Shown in pieces: positions 18,324 through 26,639 of a stretch of DNA of 64,000 nt. Made by a program: the position numbers and the translations under genes. How positions within the stretch are numbered: position 1 is the stretch's first letter; each line of letters starts with the position of its first letter. The notes under the pieces were generated by a model. That model did not search any database. It had not been told where the DNA came from and worked only from the letters and a program-made list of their open reading frames with translations. Source of the DNA: an uncultured Flavobacteriaceae bacterium (lineage in GTDB: Bacteria; Bacteroidota; Bacteroidia; Flavobacteriales; Flavobacteriaceae); contig CANMLX010000011.1 of NCBI GenBank assembly GCA_947498845.1, positions 51,060 through 115,059 on the forward strand, given 5' to 3'.

Positions 18324-18490
18324 ATACCAATTCTTAAATGAATATACTGTAAAGGAAAATGATGGCTTTTGGAATTATACGAGACAGAAAAATAAGCATA
18401 GCTGTAGTTACAGTTCTTTTTTATGTTATGTTGAAGATAGAATTTCAAAAGACACTTTTTAACTCAGTAAATTCATTTGGGAATTGGTAT
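18324..18490. repeat. Family A intergenic element, copy 1
   Basis: This is a 167-bp non-coding element with inverted termini: left ATACCAATTCTTAAATGAA…TACTG, right the inverse. The body contains GGAATTATACGAGACAGAAA and GAATTTCAAAAGACACTTTT, shared almost unchanged with copies at 21230-21382 and 56662-56823. It lies in the 960-bp gap between the IS and the first GH5 gene. No further feature is seen between 18491 and 18771 apart from AT-rich leader sequence. Confidence 0.85.
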
Positions 18491-18771
18491 AAAGTCTTTT
18501 TCTTTTGGATATACTAAAGTCAAGATTGTATTCTATTTAACAAAATATTACCCAAGACAATTCAAGCCCAAGAGATAAAATTCTAGAACACAACTAAATT
18601 AAAAGTTACCATTTGGTAACGACTTTCACATTCAAGACAAAGAAAAATTCACGATATATACATACAATAATATCAATCCTTTATAAAATTTGTTCATTTC
18701 CATACATTTATTTTCAAGCTAAGTTTTAATTCAATAATTTCATTTTTGTATTGTATAATTCATCAACTAAA

Positions 18772-20634
18772 ATGAAAACTCATAATTTAATATTTCTAAT
18801 AAAATTACTATTAACTTCTTACTTAACCCATAGCCAAAGTTTTGAAAACTTCATAACTAAAAAAGGTAACAAACTGTATGATGGTGAACGTGAATTCAGG
18901 TTTTTGTCTTACAATATCCCCACATTAAATTATGTTGAAGACAATATGGATTTTGAAGAAACTAATCCTTATGGACTTCCAACAGAGTTTGAGCTTAGAG
19001 ACGTTTTTGAAACCCTAAATCGTACTGGTGCTACAGTTACCAGAACTTACACTATACCTGTTAAAAATAAAAACTTTCCAAAAGAGGCAGTTACCTATGT
19101 TGAAGGCCCTGGGAAATTTAACGAAGACGCCTTTAAGGTACTGGATACCATGTTAACATTAGCTTCTGAACACCAAATAAGAATTATAATACCACTAGTC
19201 AACAACTGGAAATGGATGGGAGGCAGACCAAATTATGCAGACTTTAGGAATAAAGATAAAGATGAATTTTGGACAGATAAGCAATTGATAAAAGATTTCA
19301 AGAAAACTATCAAATATCTCCTTAATAGAACTAATACATTAACAGGTGTAAAATACAAAGATGATAAAACTATAATGGCCTGGGAATCTGGAAATGAGTT
19401 ACAAAATCCTCCTGAATGGGCCATTGATATTGCAAGATATGTTAAAAGTATTGATAAAAACCACCTTTTTATTGATGGTTTTTTTGCTATTCATGGAGAT
19501 GATGATTACCCAAGTACATTTGTTCAACAATATTCTATAGACGAACCTTCAATAGATATAATTAGTACACACCATTACGAACCAACATCAAGAAAAATGC
19601 TTTACGATTTGAAGAAAACAGTAGATATTGTTAATGGCAAAAAGCCATTAATAATTGGTGAGTTTGGTTTTATTGGTGTTTCTGGTTTAAAGGAGGTTCT
19701 AAATTATATTGTTGAGGAAGAAGCATATAGTGGTGCCTTATTATGGAGCCTACGCCGACATAATCCCGAGGGAGGGTTTTACCATCATACAGAACCGTTT
19801 TCAAATGTTCTATATAGAGCCTATCATTGGCCTGGTTTTGATGATGGAGAAATTTATGGTGAAAGAGAAACCATGAAACTCTTTCGAGATAAGTCATTTC
19901 AAATACAAAATTTAGAAATCCCAGAAATTAGAGCTCCGAAAGCTCCCAAACTCTTAGAATTTAATAATACTCCAAAATTTAGCTGGCAAGGTTCTGCTGG
20001 AGCTGAAGGATACGATATTGAAAGAAGTATCTCAGAATACGGTCCATGGAAAATTATTGCTCATAATATAGATGATATAGATACACCTGGTTTTGATTTA
20101 TATAGTGATGAAACTGCTAAAATTGGCACTACTTACTACTATAGAATTCGTGCTTTAAACGAAGCGGGGAAATCGGCGCCATCAAATGTTGTTGGACCAA
20201 TTGGTACAGATTATTTGACCAAAGTTGATTATGCCAGCAACTTGATGATCTTAGAAAAACACAAAGACTTAGAAATAAAAATTGGAGATTGCAGGTCTTT
20301 TAAAGAAGCATTTTCAAGAATTCATGGAAGAAAGGGTTCGGAAGGGATTTACGTGGTTCCAAGTAGATTAAAAGAACTTCGCCTATTTAGTTATGAATCT
20401 TCAAAAAAACCTAATATCAAATTTTACATCTCTGAAGATGGTTTGAACTATAAGGTAATTGACTGCCATGTTGAAACCTACCAATCAAACGAAAACAACT
20501 ACAATTACTTAATACCTAGAAAATATACAATCAATACTAAAGTAATTGACAAAATTGATGATATTATAAAATATGTAAAATTCAAACCTACAAATACTAC
20601 TGATATTGTAAGAGTTGAACTAGAGTATCGATAG
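18772..20634 (+). CDS. Secreted GH5-like glycoside hydrolase with fibronectin III domain (probable mannan-active)
   Basis: From the ATG at 18772 the product has 620 residues, with a signal peptide MKTHNLIFLIKLLLTSYLTHS (an in-frame TTG 21 bp upstream is unlikely). The catalytic (beta/alpha)8 domain covers about 25-385. The acid/base Glu is probably in AWESGNELQNP and the nucleophile Glu in LIIGEFGFIG, with STHHYEP between them. A fibronectin III domain follows (about 395-485, FSWQGSAGAEGYDIERS … YYYRIRALNEAGKSAPSN), then a C-terminal beta-rich region (about 495-620) that may bind carbohydrate. No T9SS C-terminal domain is seen. Its place at the edge of the mannan locus suggests an endo- or exo-acting beta-mannan enzyme; the GH5 subfamily is not certain. 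Confidence 0.8.
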   Translation: MKTHNLIFLIKLLLTSYLTHSQSFENFITKKGNKLYDGEREFRFLSYNIPTLNYVEDNMDFEETNPYGLPTEFELRDVFETLNRTGATVTRTYTIPVKNKNFPKEAVTYVEGPGKFNEDAFKVLDTMLTLASEHQIRIIIPLVNNWKWMGGRPNYADFRNKDKDEFWTDKQLIKDFKKTIKYLLNRTNTLTGVKYKDDKTIMAWESGNELQNPPEWAIDIARYVKSIDKNHLFIDGFFAIHGDDDYPSTFVQQYSIDEPSIDIISTHHYEPTSRKMLYDLKKTVDIVNGKKPLIIGEFGFIGVSGLKEVLNYIVEEEAYSGALLWSLRRHNPEGGFYHHTEPFSNVLYRAYHWPGFDDGEIYGERETMKLFRDKSFQIQNLEIPEIRAPKAPKLLEFNNTPKFSWQGSAGAEGYDIERSISEYGPWKIIAHNIDDIDTPGFDLYSDETAKIGTTYYYRIRALNEAGKSAPSNVVGPIGTDYLTKVDYASNLMILEKHKDLEIKIGDCRSFKEAFSRIHGRKGSEGIYVVPSRLKELRLFSYESSKKPNIKFYISEDGLNYKVIDCHVETYQSNENNYNYLIPRKYTINTKVIDKIDDIIKYVKFKPTNTTDIVRVELEYR

Positions 20635-20784
20635 TATTTTAAGCTACTAAATTAACATACGTAAGCATAGATTAATGTTGTATTATATATGCATGAGAGA
20701 TGTATTTCGGTTGAGCTATTGAAGGGATATTTTGTCAAATATTCAAAAGCATCTTTGGCATATAATATAATACCAATTCTAACG

Positions 20785-20965
20785 TTAAACCCAGATTATG
20801 CATTAAAAAATCTATTACAGTGTTGAGTTACTGCAAACACTACCGCTCTTCGCTACTTTTTTAGATTTCGCTCCCGCACATGCGGGACTAAAATTAAGAA
20901 AATACTAGTATTTCTTGCATCTACAAGCTCCATGACAACCTTCTATTGCATAACGCGGATTAAAA
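20785..20965 (+). repeat. Family B intergenic element, copy 1
   Basis: This is a roughly 180-bp non-coding segment beginning TTAAACCCAGATTATGCATT and ending ATTGCATAACGCGGATTAAA, the ends being imperfect inverted repeats. The body has CTATTACAG, GAGTTACTGCAAACACT, GCATGCGGGACTAAAA-like and CTTCGCTAC-like blocks. The same order is found on the opposite strand at 30645-30818. It is preceded at 20771 by ATACCAATTCTAACGTTA, an end like that of family C, so elements may be nested. Confidence 0.75.
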
Positions 20966-21074
20966 AGGTAAAAAATAGAATGCGCATAATTCTATATTGT
21001 ATTATTTGAACTATGCTAAGTTTCCAGAAGTCAAAAAATATAGAAACATGTTATACCAATTCTTAACTAAACCA

Positions 21075-21121
21075 CTATGGACTGTAAGTCCATAGGTTTG
21101 GTTCGCAGACTGAAAGTCTGC
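21075..21121. repeat. Twin small hairpins in the gap 20966-21229
   Basis: Two perfect mini-hairpins stand side by side: CTATGGACT-GTA-AGTCCATAG (21075-21095) and GCAGACT-GAA-AGTCTGC (21105-21121). They are preceded by a truncated family A end (ATACCAATTCTTAACTAA, about 21054) and followed by CAAATCTGTGTAAATTCGTG then TAATTCGTG, a motif that looks like a dispersed intergenic repeat. No gene is visible in this stretch. Confidence 0.6.
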
Positions 21122-21229
21122 CAGGTGAAATACGTAATCAAATCTGTGTAAATTCGTGTAATTCGTGCCAAAAGTTTTTAGAAGCTAAAGCGAAAGACAC
21201 TAAAGTACATAGTTTCGACTAAATTTGAG

Positions 21230-21382
21230 ACCAATGAATATTCTGTAAAGGAAAATGATGGATTTTGGAATTATACGAGACAGAAAAAATAAGCATAGCC
21301 GTAGTTACGGTACTTTTTTATGTTGAAGATAGAATTTCAAAAGACACTTTTTAACTCAGTAAATTCATTTGGGAATTGGTAT
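21230..21382. repeat. Family A intergenic element, copy 2
   Basis: The body is nearly identical to copy 1 (GGAATTATACGAGACAGAAA, AATAAGCATAGC, GAATTTCAAAAGACACTTTT, then the right end AATTCATTTGGGAATTGGTAT). The left end is eroded to ACCAATGAATA. Its last base is the first base of the stop triplet (TTA on the plus strand) of the GH5 gene at 21382-22707, so the element abuts that gene's 3' end. Confidence 0.85.
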
Positions 21383-22707
21383 TAATCTTCAAATTTAGCA
21401 TTTGCTTCTTTGATAACATTCAAAGTTGAAAAATCTGAAGCAAAAACAGTATTCAAACCCTGTGGTTCCTGTGGTGGATCACCTGTAAAATCATCTCCTA
21501 TTTCCCATTTCTTATGATTTGGGTTTGCTATGCCATAACCTCCAAATCCCCAAAAATTGAGTCCAGATAAACTCTTATTAGCCTTATAATTTTTCAACAC
21601 CTCATCGATAATAGCTTTATAAAATATATCCCTATTTTCTACCGAAGCATAAAGCTCACAACTTTCTTGCGCCCTAGGAAAACCAAACTCAGACATTACA
21701 ATGGGTTTATTTAATTTTTCAGAAACAACAATATGTTTATCCATATATGCTAATGCCTTTGCTATAGATTCCTTAAGGGTTTCTTTTTCATTATTGAGAT
21801 CATACCAGCCCCAGTTTTTGGGCCACATATGCATTGTTAAATAGTCAATATCCTTATTAGCATGAAGGCGCTCGAACATATCTATATCATCCAAATAACT
21901 ATGATCACCCTCTGCTCCAGTGGATATTAGTTGATTAGGCGCTAAATCTTCAATGATGGCGACTGTATTATTTAACCACTTAGCAAAGGCTTCTTCATGG
22001 CTAGCCTCTACCAAAACCCTAGGTTCATTTGCTACTTGCCATGACATTACAGTTCTATCTTCGGTATATTTAATGCCAGAATATTTATTTATTCTTCCAA
22101 CAATGAACTTTACGTGCTTGTAATAAGCGTTCATACATGGTTCGCAAGAATGAAATTGCATCGTATACCGCATAAAGTCGTCCCATGAATACTGTTCCAA
22201 AAAAGGATTTGGTACTTCACCATAGCCGTTCCATCTTAAATATTCTGACATTCCTCCAGACCATATCCAATTGTTGTTCATATAAAGTACCGCATACATG
22301 TTGCGCTTTCGCATTTCATTCATTAAGAAATCCAACCCATCTAATAATTCTTCGTTGTAAACTCCTTGTTCGGGTTGTAATGCAGGATAAACTTTGTAAT
22401 CGCCTCCATCTCCCTCTGCTCCAACCAAAATTCTTAGATTATTTATTCCAACAGATTTCATAAGATCTAATTCGCTAATTAAGCGTTGTCGATCTCCGCC
22501 TTTGTTAGCCCCCAAAAGTGGTCCGTACCAATAATTGGCGCCGATAAAATAGTATGGCTTTCCGTTTACATAAAATTGATCGCCTTTAACCCGAACAAAA
22601 CCAAAATCATCATCAGTTATTCTACTTTTTACAACAGATGTAGATTTACAACTTGTAAAAAACATTGCGCTACATAGAGCGAAACATAAAAGTATTTTAG
22701 ATTCCAT
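21382..22707 (-). CDS. GH5 (GH5_7-like) beta-mannanase lipoprotein
   Basis: The 441-residue protein has a lipoprotein signal with Cys20 in AMFFTSCKS. The catalytic domain starts FYVNGKPYYFIGANYWYGPL, a typical GH5_7 beta-mannanase opening. The acid/base Glu lies in SWQVANEPRV (the NEP motif) and the nucleophile in IVMSEFGFPR, with LTMHMWPKNWGWYD and FWGFGGYG completing the active-site loops. It should cut beta-1,4-mannan or glucomannan at the cell surface or in the periplasm. It is the last gene of the mannan operon: its start overlaps the stop of the GH26 gene by 11 bp. Its stop codon touches a family A repeat, so a 3' modification by insertion is possible although the length is normal. Confidence 0.93.
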   Translation of the reverse strand: MESKILLCFALCSAMFFTSCKSTSVVKSRITDDDFGFVRVKGDQFYVNGKPYYFIGANYWYGPLLGANKGGDRQRLISELDLMKSVGINNLRILVGAEGDGGDYKVYPALQPEQGVYNEELLDGLDFLMNEMRKRNMYAVLYMNNNWIWSGGMSEYLRWNGYGEVPNPFLEQYSWDDFMRYTMQFHSCEPCMNAYYKHVKFIVGRINKYSGIKYTEDRTVMSWQVANEPRVLVEASHEEAFAKWLNNTVAIIEDLAPNQLISTGAEGDHSYLDDIDMFERLHANKDIDYLTMHMWPKNWGWYDLNNEKETLKESIAKALAYMDKHIVVSEKLNKPIVMSEFGFPRAQESCELYASVENRDIFYKAIIDEVLKNYKANKSLSGLNFWGFGGYGIANPNHKKWEIGDDFTGDPPQEPQGLNTVFASDFSTLNVIKEANAKFED

Positions 22708-24253
22708 TAGTACTTAATTGATACATATTAGGCAAATCATTTTGAAGGAATACATTAATCTTGCTCGAAAATTGAATAAAATCATCGGCAATAGAATGTT
22801 CATTTAGTGGAACACAATACGAATCGCGATTGTTAGACCAAAACATCATATAACTAAGTTTAATCTCATTTTCTGTTATAACATTGTATAAGACTTTAGA
22901 ATAAAACTCAGCTGGTGGCTCGTTAACACCTGGTGTCACAAAAAAACAAGATTCTGTTAATCCTGCTACTTTTACTTTATCCTTAGCTAATTTCGAAATG
23001 ATTTGCAGTTTATTGTTAACTTGATTTAGCCCGATCATACCATTGTTGAAATCTCCATAATTATCCATCCCTAAAACATCAACATAATTATCCCCGGGAT
23101 AACGCTCAAGATATTCGGCTTCGGAGTTAAAATTCCTATCCGAAGCATAAGCAAAAAGCATATTATTTATACCTTTTACATTCTTTAAATAATCAATAGT
23201 AAAGCGCCATAAGGTTATAAATTCTTCGGGAGTACAATAATCCTTCCCCCACCAAAACCAATTACCATCAAATTCATGGAATGGTCTAAAAATAATGGGA
23301 ATGAGCTTGCCATCACTTCCTATTAGACCACGAGCAACTTCAGCAATTTTATCCAATTTAGTCTTATAATACTCATGATTCTCTCCATTTGGCAAAATAC
23401 TTCTTAAAGCATTTTCCTTTTGAAAATCGGTCATGTTATTTGTAAAAAAATGTTCGCCCTCATAGGGTTCTCTCATATGCCATGAAAAAGTGTTTACCAT
23501 ACCTTTATTGTATGCTTCAATGGCATCTCCCTTAATGGATAGTTCTTGATTATAAAACCAGTTTCCAGGCGTTCCATTGTTCTCATCGTCGGTAACAAAC
23601 ATAAAATCTAAACCTAATACCCCTGGATCAAAACCAGTAGTTTTTTTCATATCTGAAACTCCAGACGCATTTCCAAAAAAAGAGCTAAAAGCATCTTGTT
23701 GCCCCACAACAAAGCTTGTTCTAGCTACTTTTTTAAGATTATAAAAGAGCGCCACGGTTTCAGGAGTTGCATTTGAATTTACTACATAGAATTTTGCTTC
23801 AGAAGAAGACAAAAGAAACTCTTCAGCTTCATTTGTGAGAGTTAATAAAGCAGAATCCAAGGCACCTATAATAACATTACTACTATCAATATTCATCAAA
23901 GTAACACTTATTAGTTCTATCTCTTCTGGTTGGGAATCATCAATAATTGTAACTGGAATATCAACACTTAATGTGTTTGCTAAAATGGTTATAGTGCTAG
24001 GTATTTCAACATAGTCTATACCGTTTTCTGCGCTCCCCTCAATATTAAGATTGATAGTGGTATTTTCATCAACTGCTTTAGATAGTCTTATAGTAAAACC
24101 ACTATGATTTGCAGGTTCTGAAGCAGAACTTGAGTTCGCTACAATAGTCGCTAAAGATTTTTCAATTATAACCTCGTCTTCATCATTGTCTTTAGAACAT
24201 CCAAAAAAGATAAAAATTATTAAAAGAATTATATATTTTAAAATCTTTTTCAC
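22697..24253 (-). CDS. GH26 beta-mannanase lipoprotein with N-terminal Calx-beta-like domain
   Basis: The 518-residue protein has a lipobox Cys19 (FIFFGCSKD). Residues about 30-140 form a Calx-beta-like domain (EPANHSGFTIRLSKAVDENT … IPVTIIDDSQPEEIE). The GH26 barrel covers about 150-510, with acid/base Glu in IIFRPFHEFDGNWFWWG and nucleophile Glu in AGLTESCFF, plus the GMDNYGD segment. GH26 enzymes are endo-beta-1,4-mannanases or mannobiose-releasing enzymes. It differs from the second GH26 of the locus (28490-29620) by the extra N-terminal domain. It follows the epimerase by 13 bp and overlaps the next GH5 gene, so it is operonic. Confidence 0.94.
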   Translation of the reverse strand: MKKILKYIILLIIFIFFGCSKDNDEDEVIIEKSLATIVANSSSASEPANHSGFTIRLSKAVDENTTINLNIEGSAENGIDYVEIPSTITILANTLSVDIPVTIIDDSQPEEIELISVTLMNIDSSNVIIGALDSALLTLTNEAEEFLLSSSEAKFYVVNSNATPETVALFYNLKKVARTSFVVGQQDAFSSFFGNASGVSDMKKTTGFDPGVLGLDFMFVTDDENNGTPGNWFYNQELSIKGDAIEAYNKGMVNTFSWHMREPYEGEHFFTNNMTDFQKENALRSILPNGENHEYYKTKLDKIAEVARGLIGSDGKLIPIIFRPFHEFDGNWFWWGKDYCTPEEFITLWRFTIDYLKNVKGINNMLFAYASDRNFNSEAEYLERYPGDNYVDVLGMDNYGDFNNGMIGLNQVNNKLQIISKLAKDKVKVAGLTESCFFVTPGVNEPPAEFYSKVLYNVITENEIKLSYMMFWSNNRDSYCVPLNEHSIADDFIQFSSKINVFLQNDLPNMYQLSTNGI

Positions 24254-24266
24254 ACTTTATTAGTCC

Positions 24267-25448
24267 TTAATTTTGCATCTTTATACACGCTCTTGTGTTA
24301 TGATATGGTGCTTTCCACATGCTTACTTTATCTTCTTCTAAATATGGCTTTCCATACCTATCCACCCTGAAGTGCCACTCTCCATTTTTCTTATCTAACA
24401 AATGGTTTTTAGTAAACTCCCATATTTTTATTGAAGCCTTCATATATTTAGAATCCTTGGTTAATCCATAAACATATTTCAATCCAACCAATGCTTCCAT
24501 TTGCGGCCACCAATGCCTATCTGTGTCCAAAATATTTGTCTGCAAATTCTTCTCATTCATAACTGCACCTTCATTATCAATACCATTTCGTAAAAAGGCG
24601 TCTGCTACACCTATGGCGGTTTGCTCTGTTTTATTAATTAAATCTGGATCTTCCAAGGCTTTAGCAGCATCAATTACTAACCACGCAGTTTCAATATCGT
24701 GTCCATAAGAAACAATGTTACTTTGTAAATTCCATGTGTTATCAAAAAACAAATCGTAGTTATAATTTTCATTTAAAAATTTCGATTGAATTAACTCAAT
24801 CAAATTTTTTAAAGCTAACCTTAACTCCTCATAATCATAAATATGTAACAACCTTGTATAAGACTCCAAAATATGCAAATGTGTATTCATAGTTTTGGAT
24901 GCGTTCAAATCCTTTTCACTTAACCGCATATCTTCAATGGGTGACCAATCTTCAATGAATGCTTCCACATAGCCATTATTCAAATGATCTTTAGCATGTT
25001 TTTCTATTAGATTAAACAACTCTACGGCCCATTTTTTAGCTTCCTCTTTCTTGGTTAACATATAGTATTCAGATAAGGCATAAATGGCAAAAGACTGGGC
25101 ATATATTTGCTTTCTTCTATCAATTGGTTTTCCATTATGATTAAGTTTCCAAAATACGCCTCCATATATTTCGTCTTTGAAAAAACGTTTTAAATAATTA
25201 TATGAGCGATTACATATATCTAGATATTCTTTACTTTTTAAGTGATTCGAAGCGGCCGAAAAAGACCATAAAATTCTAGTATTCAAAATAATTCCTTTAG
25301 AAGCAAAGGGTATCGCGTTATTTCCAGAATCAATTCTTCCCAAAAAACCTCCATAGGAGTCATCTATGGTATTTTTAGACCAATATGACAATATACGCTG
25401 TAATTCATCGTATAGTTCCGAAGTTAGATATCTACAATCAATCTTCAT
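24267..25448 (-). CDS. AGE-family sugar 2-epimerase (probable mannobiose/cellobiose 2-epimerase)
   Basis: The 393-residue cytoplasmic protein is an (alpha/alpha)6-barrel of the N-acylglucosamine/cellobiose 2-epimerase family. Histidines expected to act as acid and base are seen in VSYGHDIETAWL and DRHWWPQMEALVGL, and the end reads WKAPYHNTRACI. In the mannan pathway known from Bacteroides fragilis, mannobiose 2-epimerase turns beta-1,4-mannobiose into mannosylglucose, the substrate of GH130. Here the start of this gene shares one base with the stop of the GH130 gene (TAATG), the same gene pair in the same order. That context makes mannobiose the likely substrate. Confidence 0.92.
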   Translation of the reverse strand: MKIDCRYLTSELYDELQRILSYWSKNTIDDSYGGFLGRIDSGNNAIPFASKGIILNTRILWSFSAASNHLKSKEYLDICNRSYNYLKRFFKDEIYGGVFWKLNHNGKPIDRRKQIYAQSFAIYALSEYYMLTKKEEAKKWAVELFNLIEKHAKDHLNNGYVEAFIEDWSPIEDMRLSEKDLNASKTMNTHLHILESYTRLLHIYDYEELRLALKNLIELIQSKFLNENYNYDLFFDNTWNLQSNIVSYGHDIETAWLVIDAAKALEDPDLINKTEQTAIGVADAFLRNGIDNEGAVMNEKNLQTNILDTDRHWWPQMEALVGLKYVYGLTKDSKYMKASIKIWEFTKNHLLDKKNGEWHFRVDRYGKPYLEEDKVSMWKAPYHNTRACIKMQN

Positions 25449-26635
25449 TAATAAAATGGTTTATTTTTATCTATTAACTCCATTATATTTTGAACAGAAC
25501 CTGAGGAAGTTAACTTATCCTCTGGGCTTTTCATACAATAGTCTACCAATTTTTCGATGGTTGATGTCGCCACATGCATTCTCGTATCACTTGAGGCATA
25601 GTAAATATATACTGTTCCATCATTATCTTGAATCCAGCCATTAGAGAACAATACATTTGAGACATCTCCAACACGTTCTTCATCTTTTGGCGCCATAAAA
25701 TGCCCTGCAGGTTGATGAATTACTTTTGAAATATCGTTTAAATCGGTCATAAACATGTATAACGTATAACGTAATCCAGCAGCCGTATTCCTCACTCCAT
25801 GTGCCAAGTGCAACCAACCGTGTGCTGTCTTTATTGGCGTAGGTCCTAGACCATTTTTAAGTTCATAAATAGTATGGTACACTTTATTATTTATGATTTT
25901 TTCGTCTTTAACTTCAGGGTATTCCATATCATCAATATAACCTAACCCTATACCACCCCCACTTCCAACAGTAATAAATCCTTGTTGTGGACGTGTATAA
26001 ATAGCATATTTTCCGTTGACGAATTCTGGATGAATAACAACATTACGCTGTTGGTTAGAATCTGAAATCAAATTGGGTAAGCGTTCCCAATCCATTAGGT
26101 TCTTAGTTCTTACAATACCAGCATTGGCAAGTGCCGAACTAGTATCTGAAGCTGGTACATTTGGGTCTTTTCTCTCCGAACAAAAAACGCCGTAAATCCA
26201 ACCATCTTCGTGCTGCGTTAATCTCATGTCGTAAACATTGGTTTCCTCTTCTTCTATTAAATCTGGAATGACACAAGGTTTATCCCAAAATTTAAAATTG
26301 TCTATTCCATTTGGGCTTTCGGCCATGGCGAAGAAGGATTTTCTGTCATTCCCTTCTACTCTAACACAAATCACATATTTTCCTTTCCATTTAATGGCTC
26401 CTGAGTTCATAACAGCATTGAAACCAATGCGCTCCAATCCATGTGGATTGGTCTCTGGGTTTAAATCAAAACGCCAATGGATTGGAATATGATCTTCTGT
26501 CACTATTGGATTTTTGTATCGAGTATAAATACCATTAGAGATGCTTTGTGGTTCGTTTACCTTAAAAGTTAGTTTATTGTAACCTTTAATGACTTCCTCT
26601 AAATGATATGACTGTAACTTTAATTCTTTATTCAT
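25448..26635 (-). CDS. GH130 4-O-beta-D-mannosyl-D-glucose phosphorylase-like enzyme
   Basis: The 395-residue cytoplasmic protein is a five-bladed beta-propeller of family GH130, probably subfamily 1. It starts with a helical N-terminal extension (LEEVIKGYNKLTFKVNEPQSI), then IHWRFDLNPETNPHGLERIG. The catalytic Asp is in YDMRLTQHEDGWIYGVFCSE, and the phosphate-binding region follows (ARRP-like positions, HGVRNTAAGLRY, APKDEERVGDVSNVLF). It would split mannosylglucose with phosphate into mannose-1-phosphate and glucose. It starts 4 bp after the symporter gene and is coupled to the epimerase by a one-base overlap. Confidence 0.94.
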   Translation of the reverse strand: MNKELKLQSYHLEEVIKGYNKLTFKVNEPQSISNGIYTRYKNPIVTEDHIPIHWRFDLNPETNPHGLERIGFNAVMNSGAIKWKGKYVICVRVEGNDRKSFFAMAESPNGIDNFKFWDKPCVIPDLIEEEETNVYDMRLTQHEDGWIYGVFCSERKDPNVPASDTSSALANAGIVRTKNLMDWERLPNLISDSNQQRNVVIHPEFVNGKYAIYTRPQQGFITVGSGGGIGLGYIDDMEYPEVKDEKIINNKVYHTIYELKNGLGPTPIKTAHGWLHLAHGVRNTAAGLRYTLYMFMTDLNDISKVIHQPAGHFMAPKDEERVGDVSNVLFSNGWIQDNDGTVYIYYASSDTRMHVATSTIEKLVDYCMKSPEDKLTSSGSVQNIMELIDKNKPFY

Positions 26636-26639
26636 TTTT

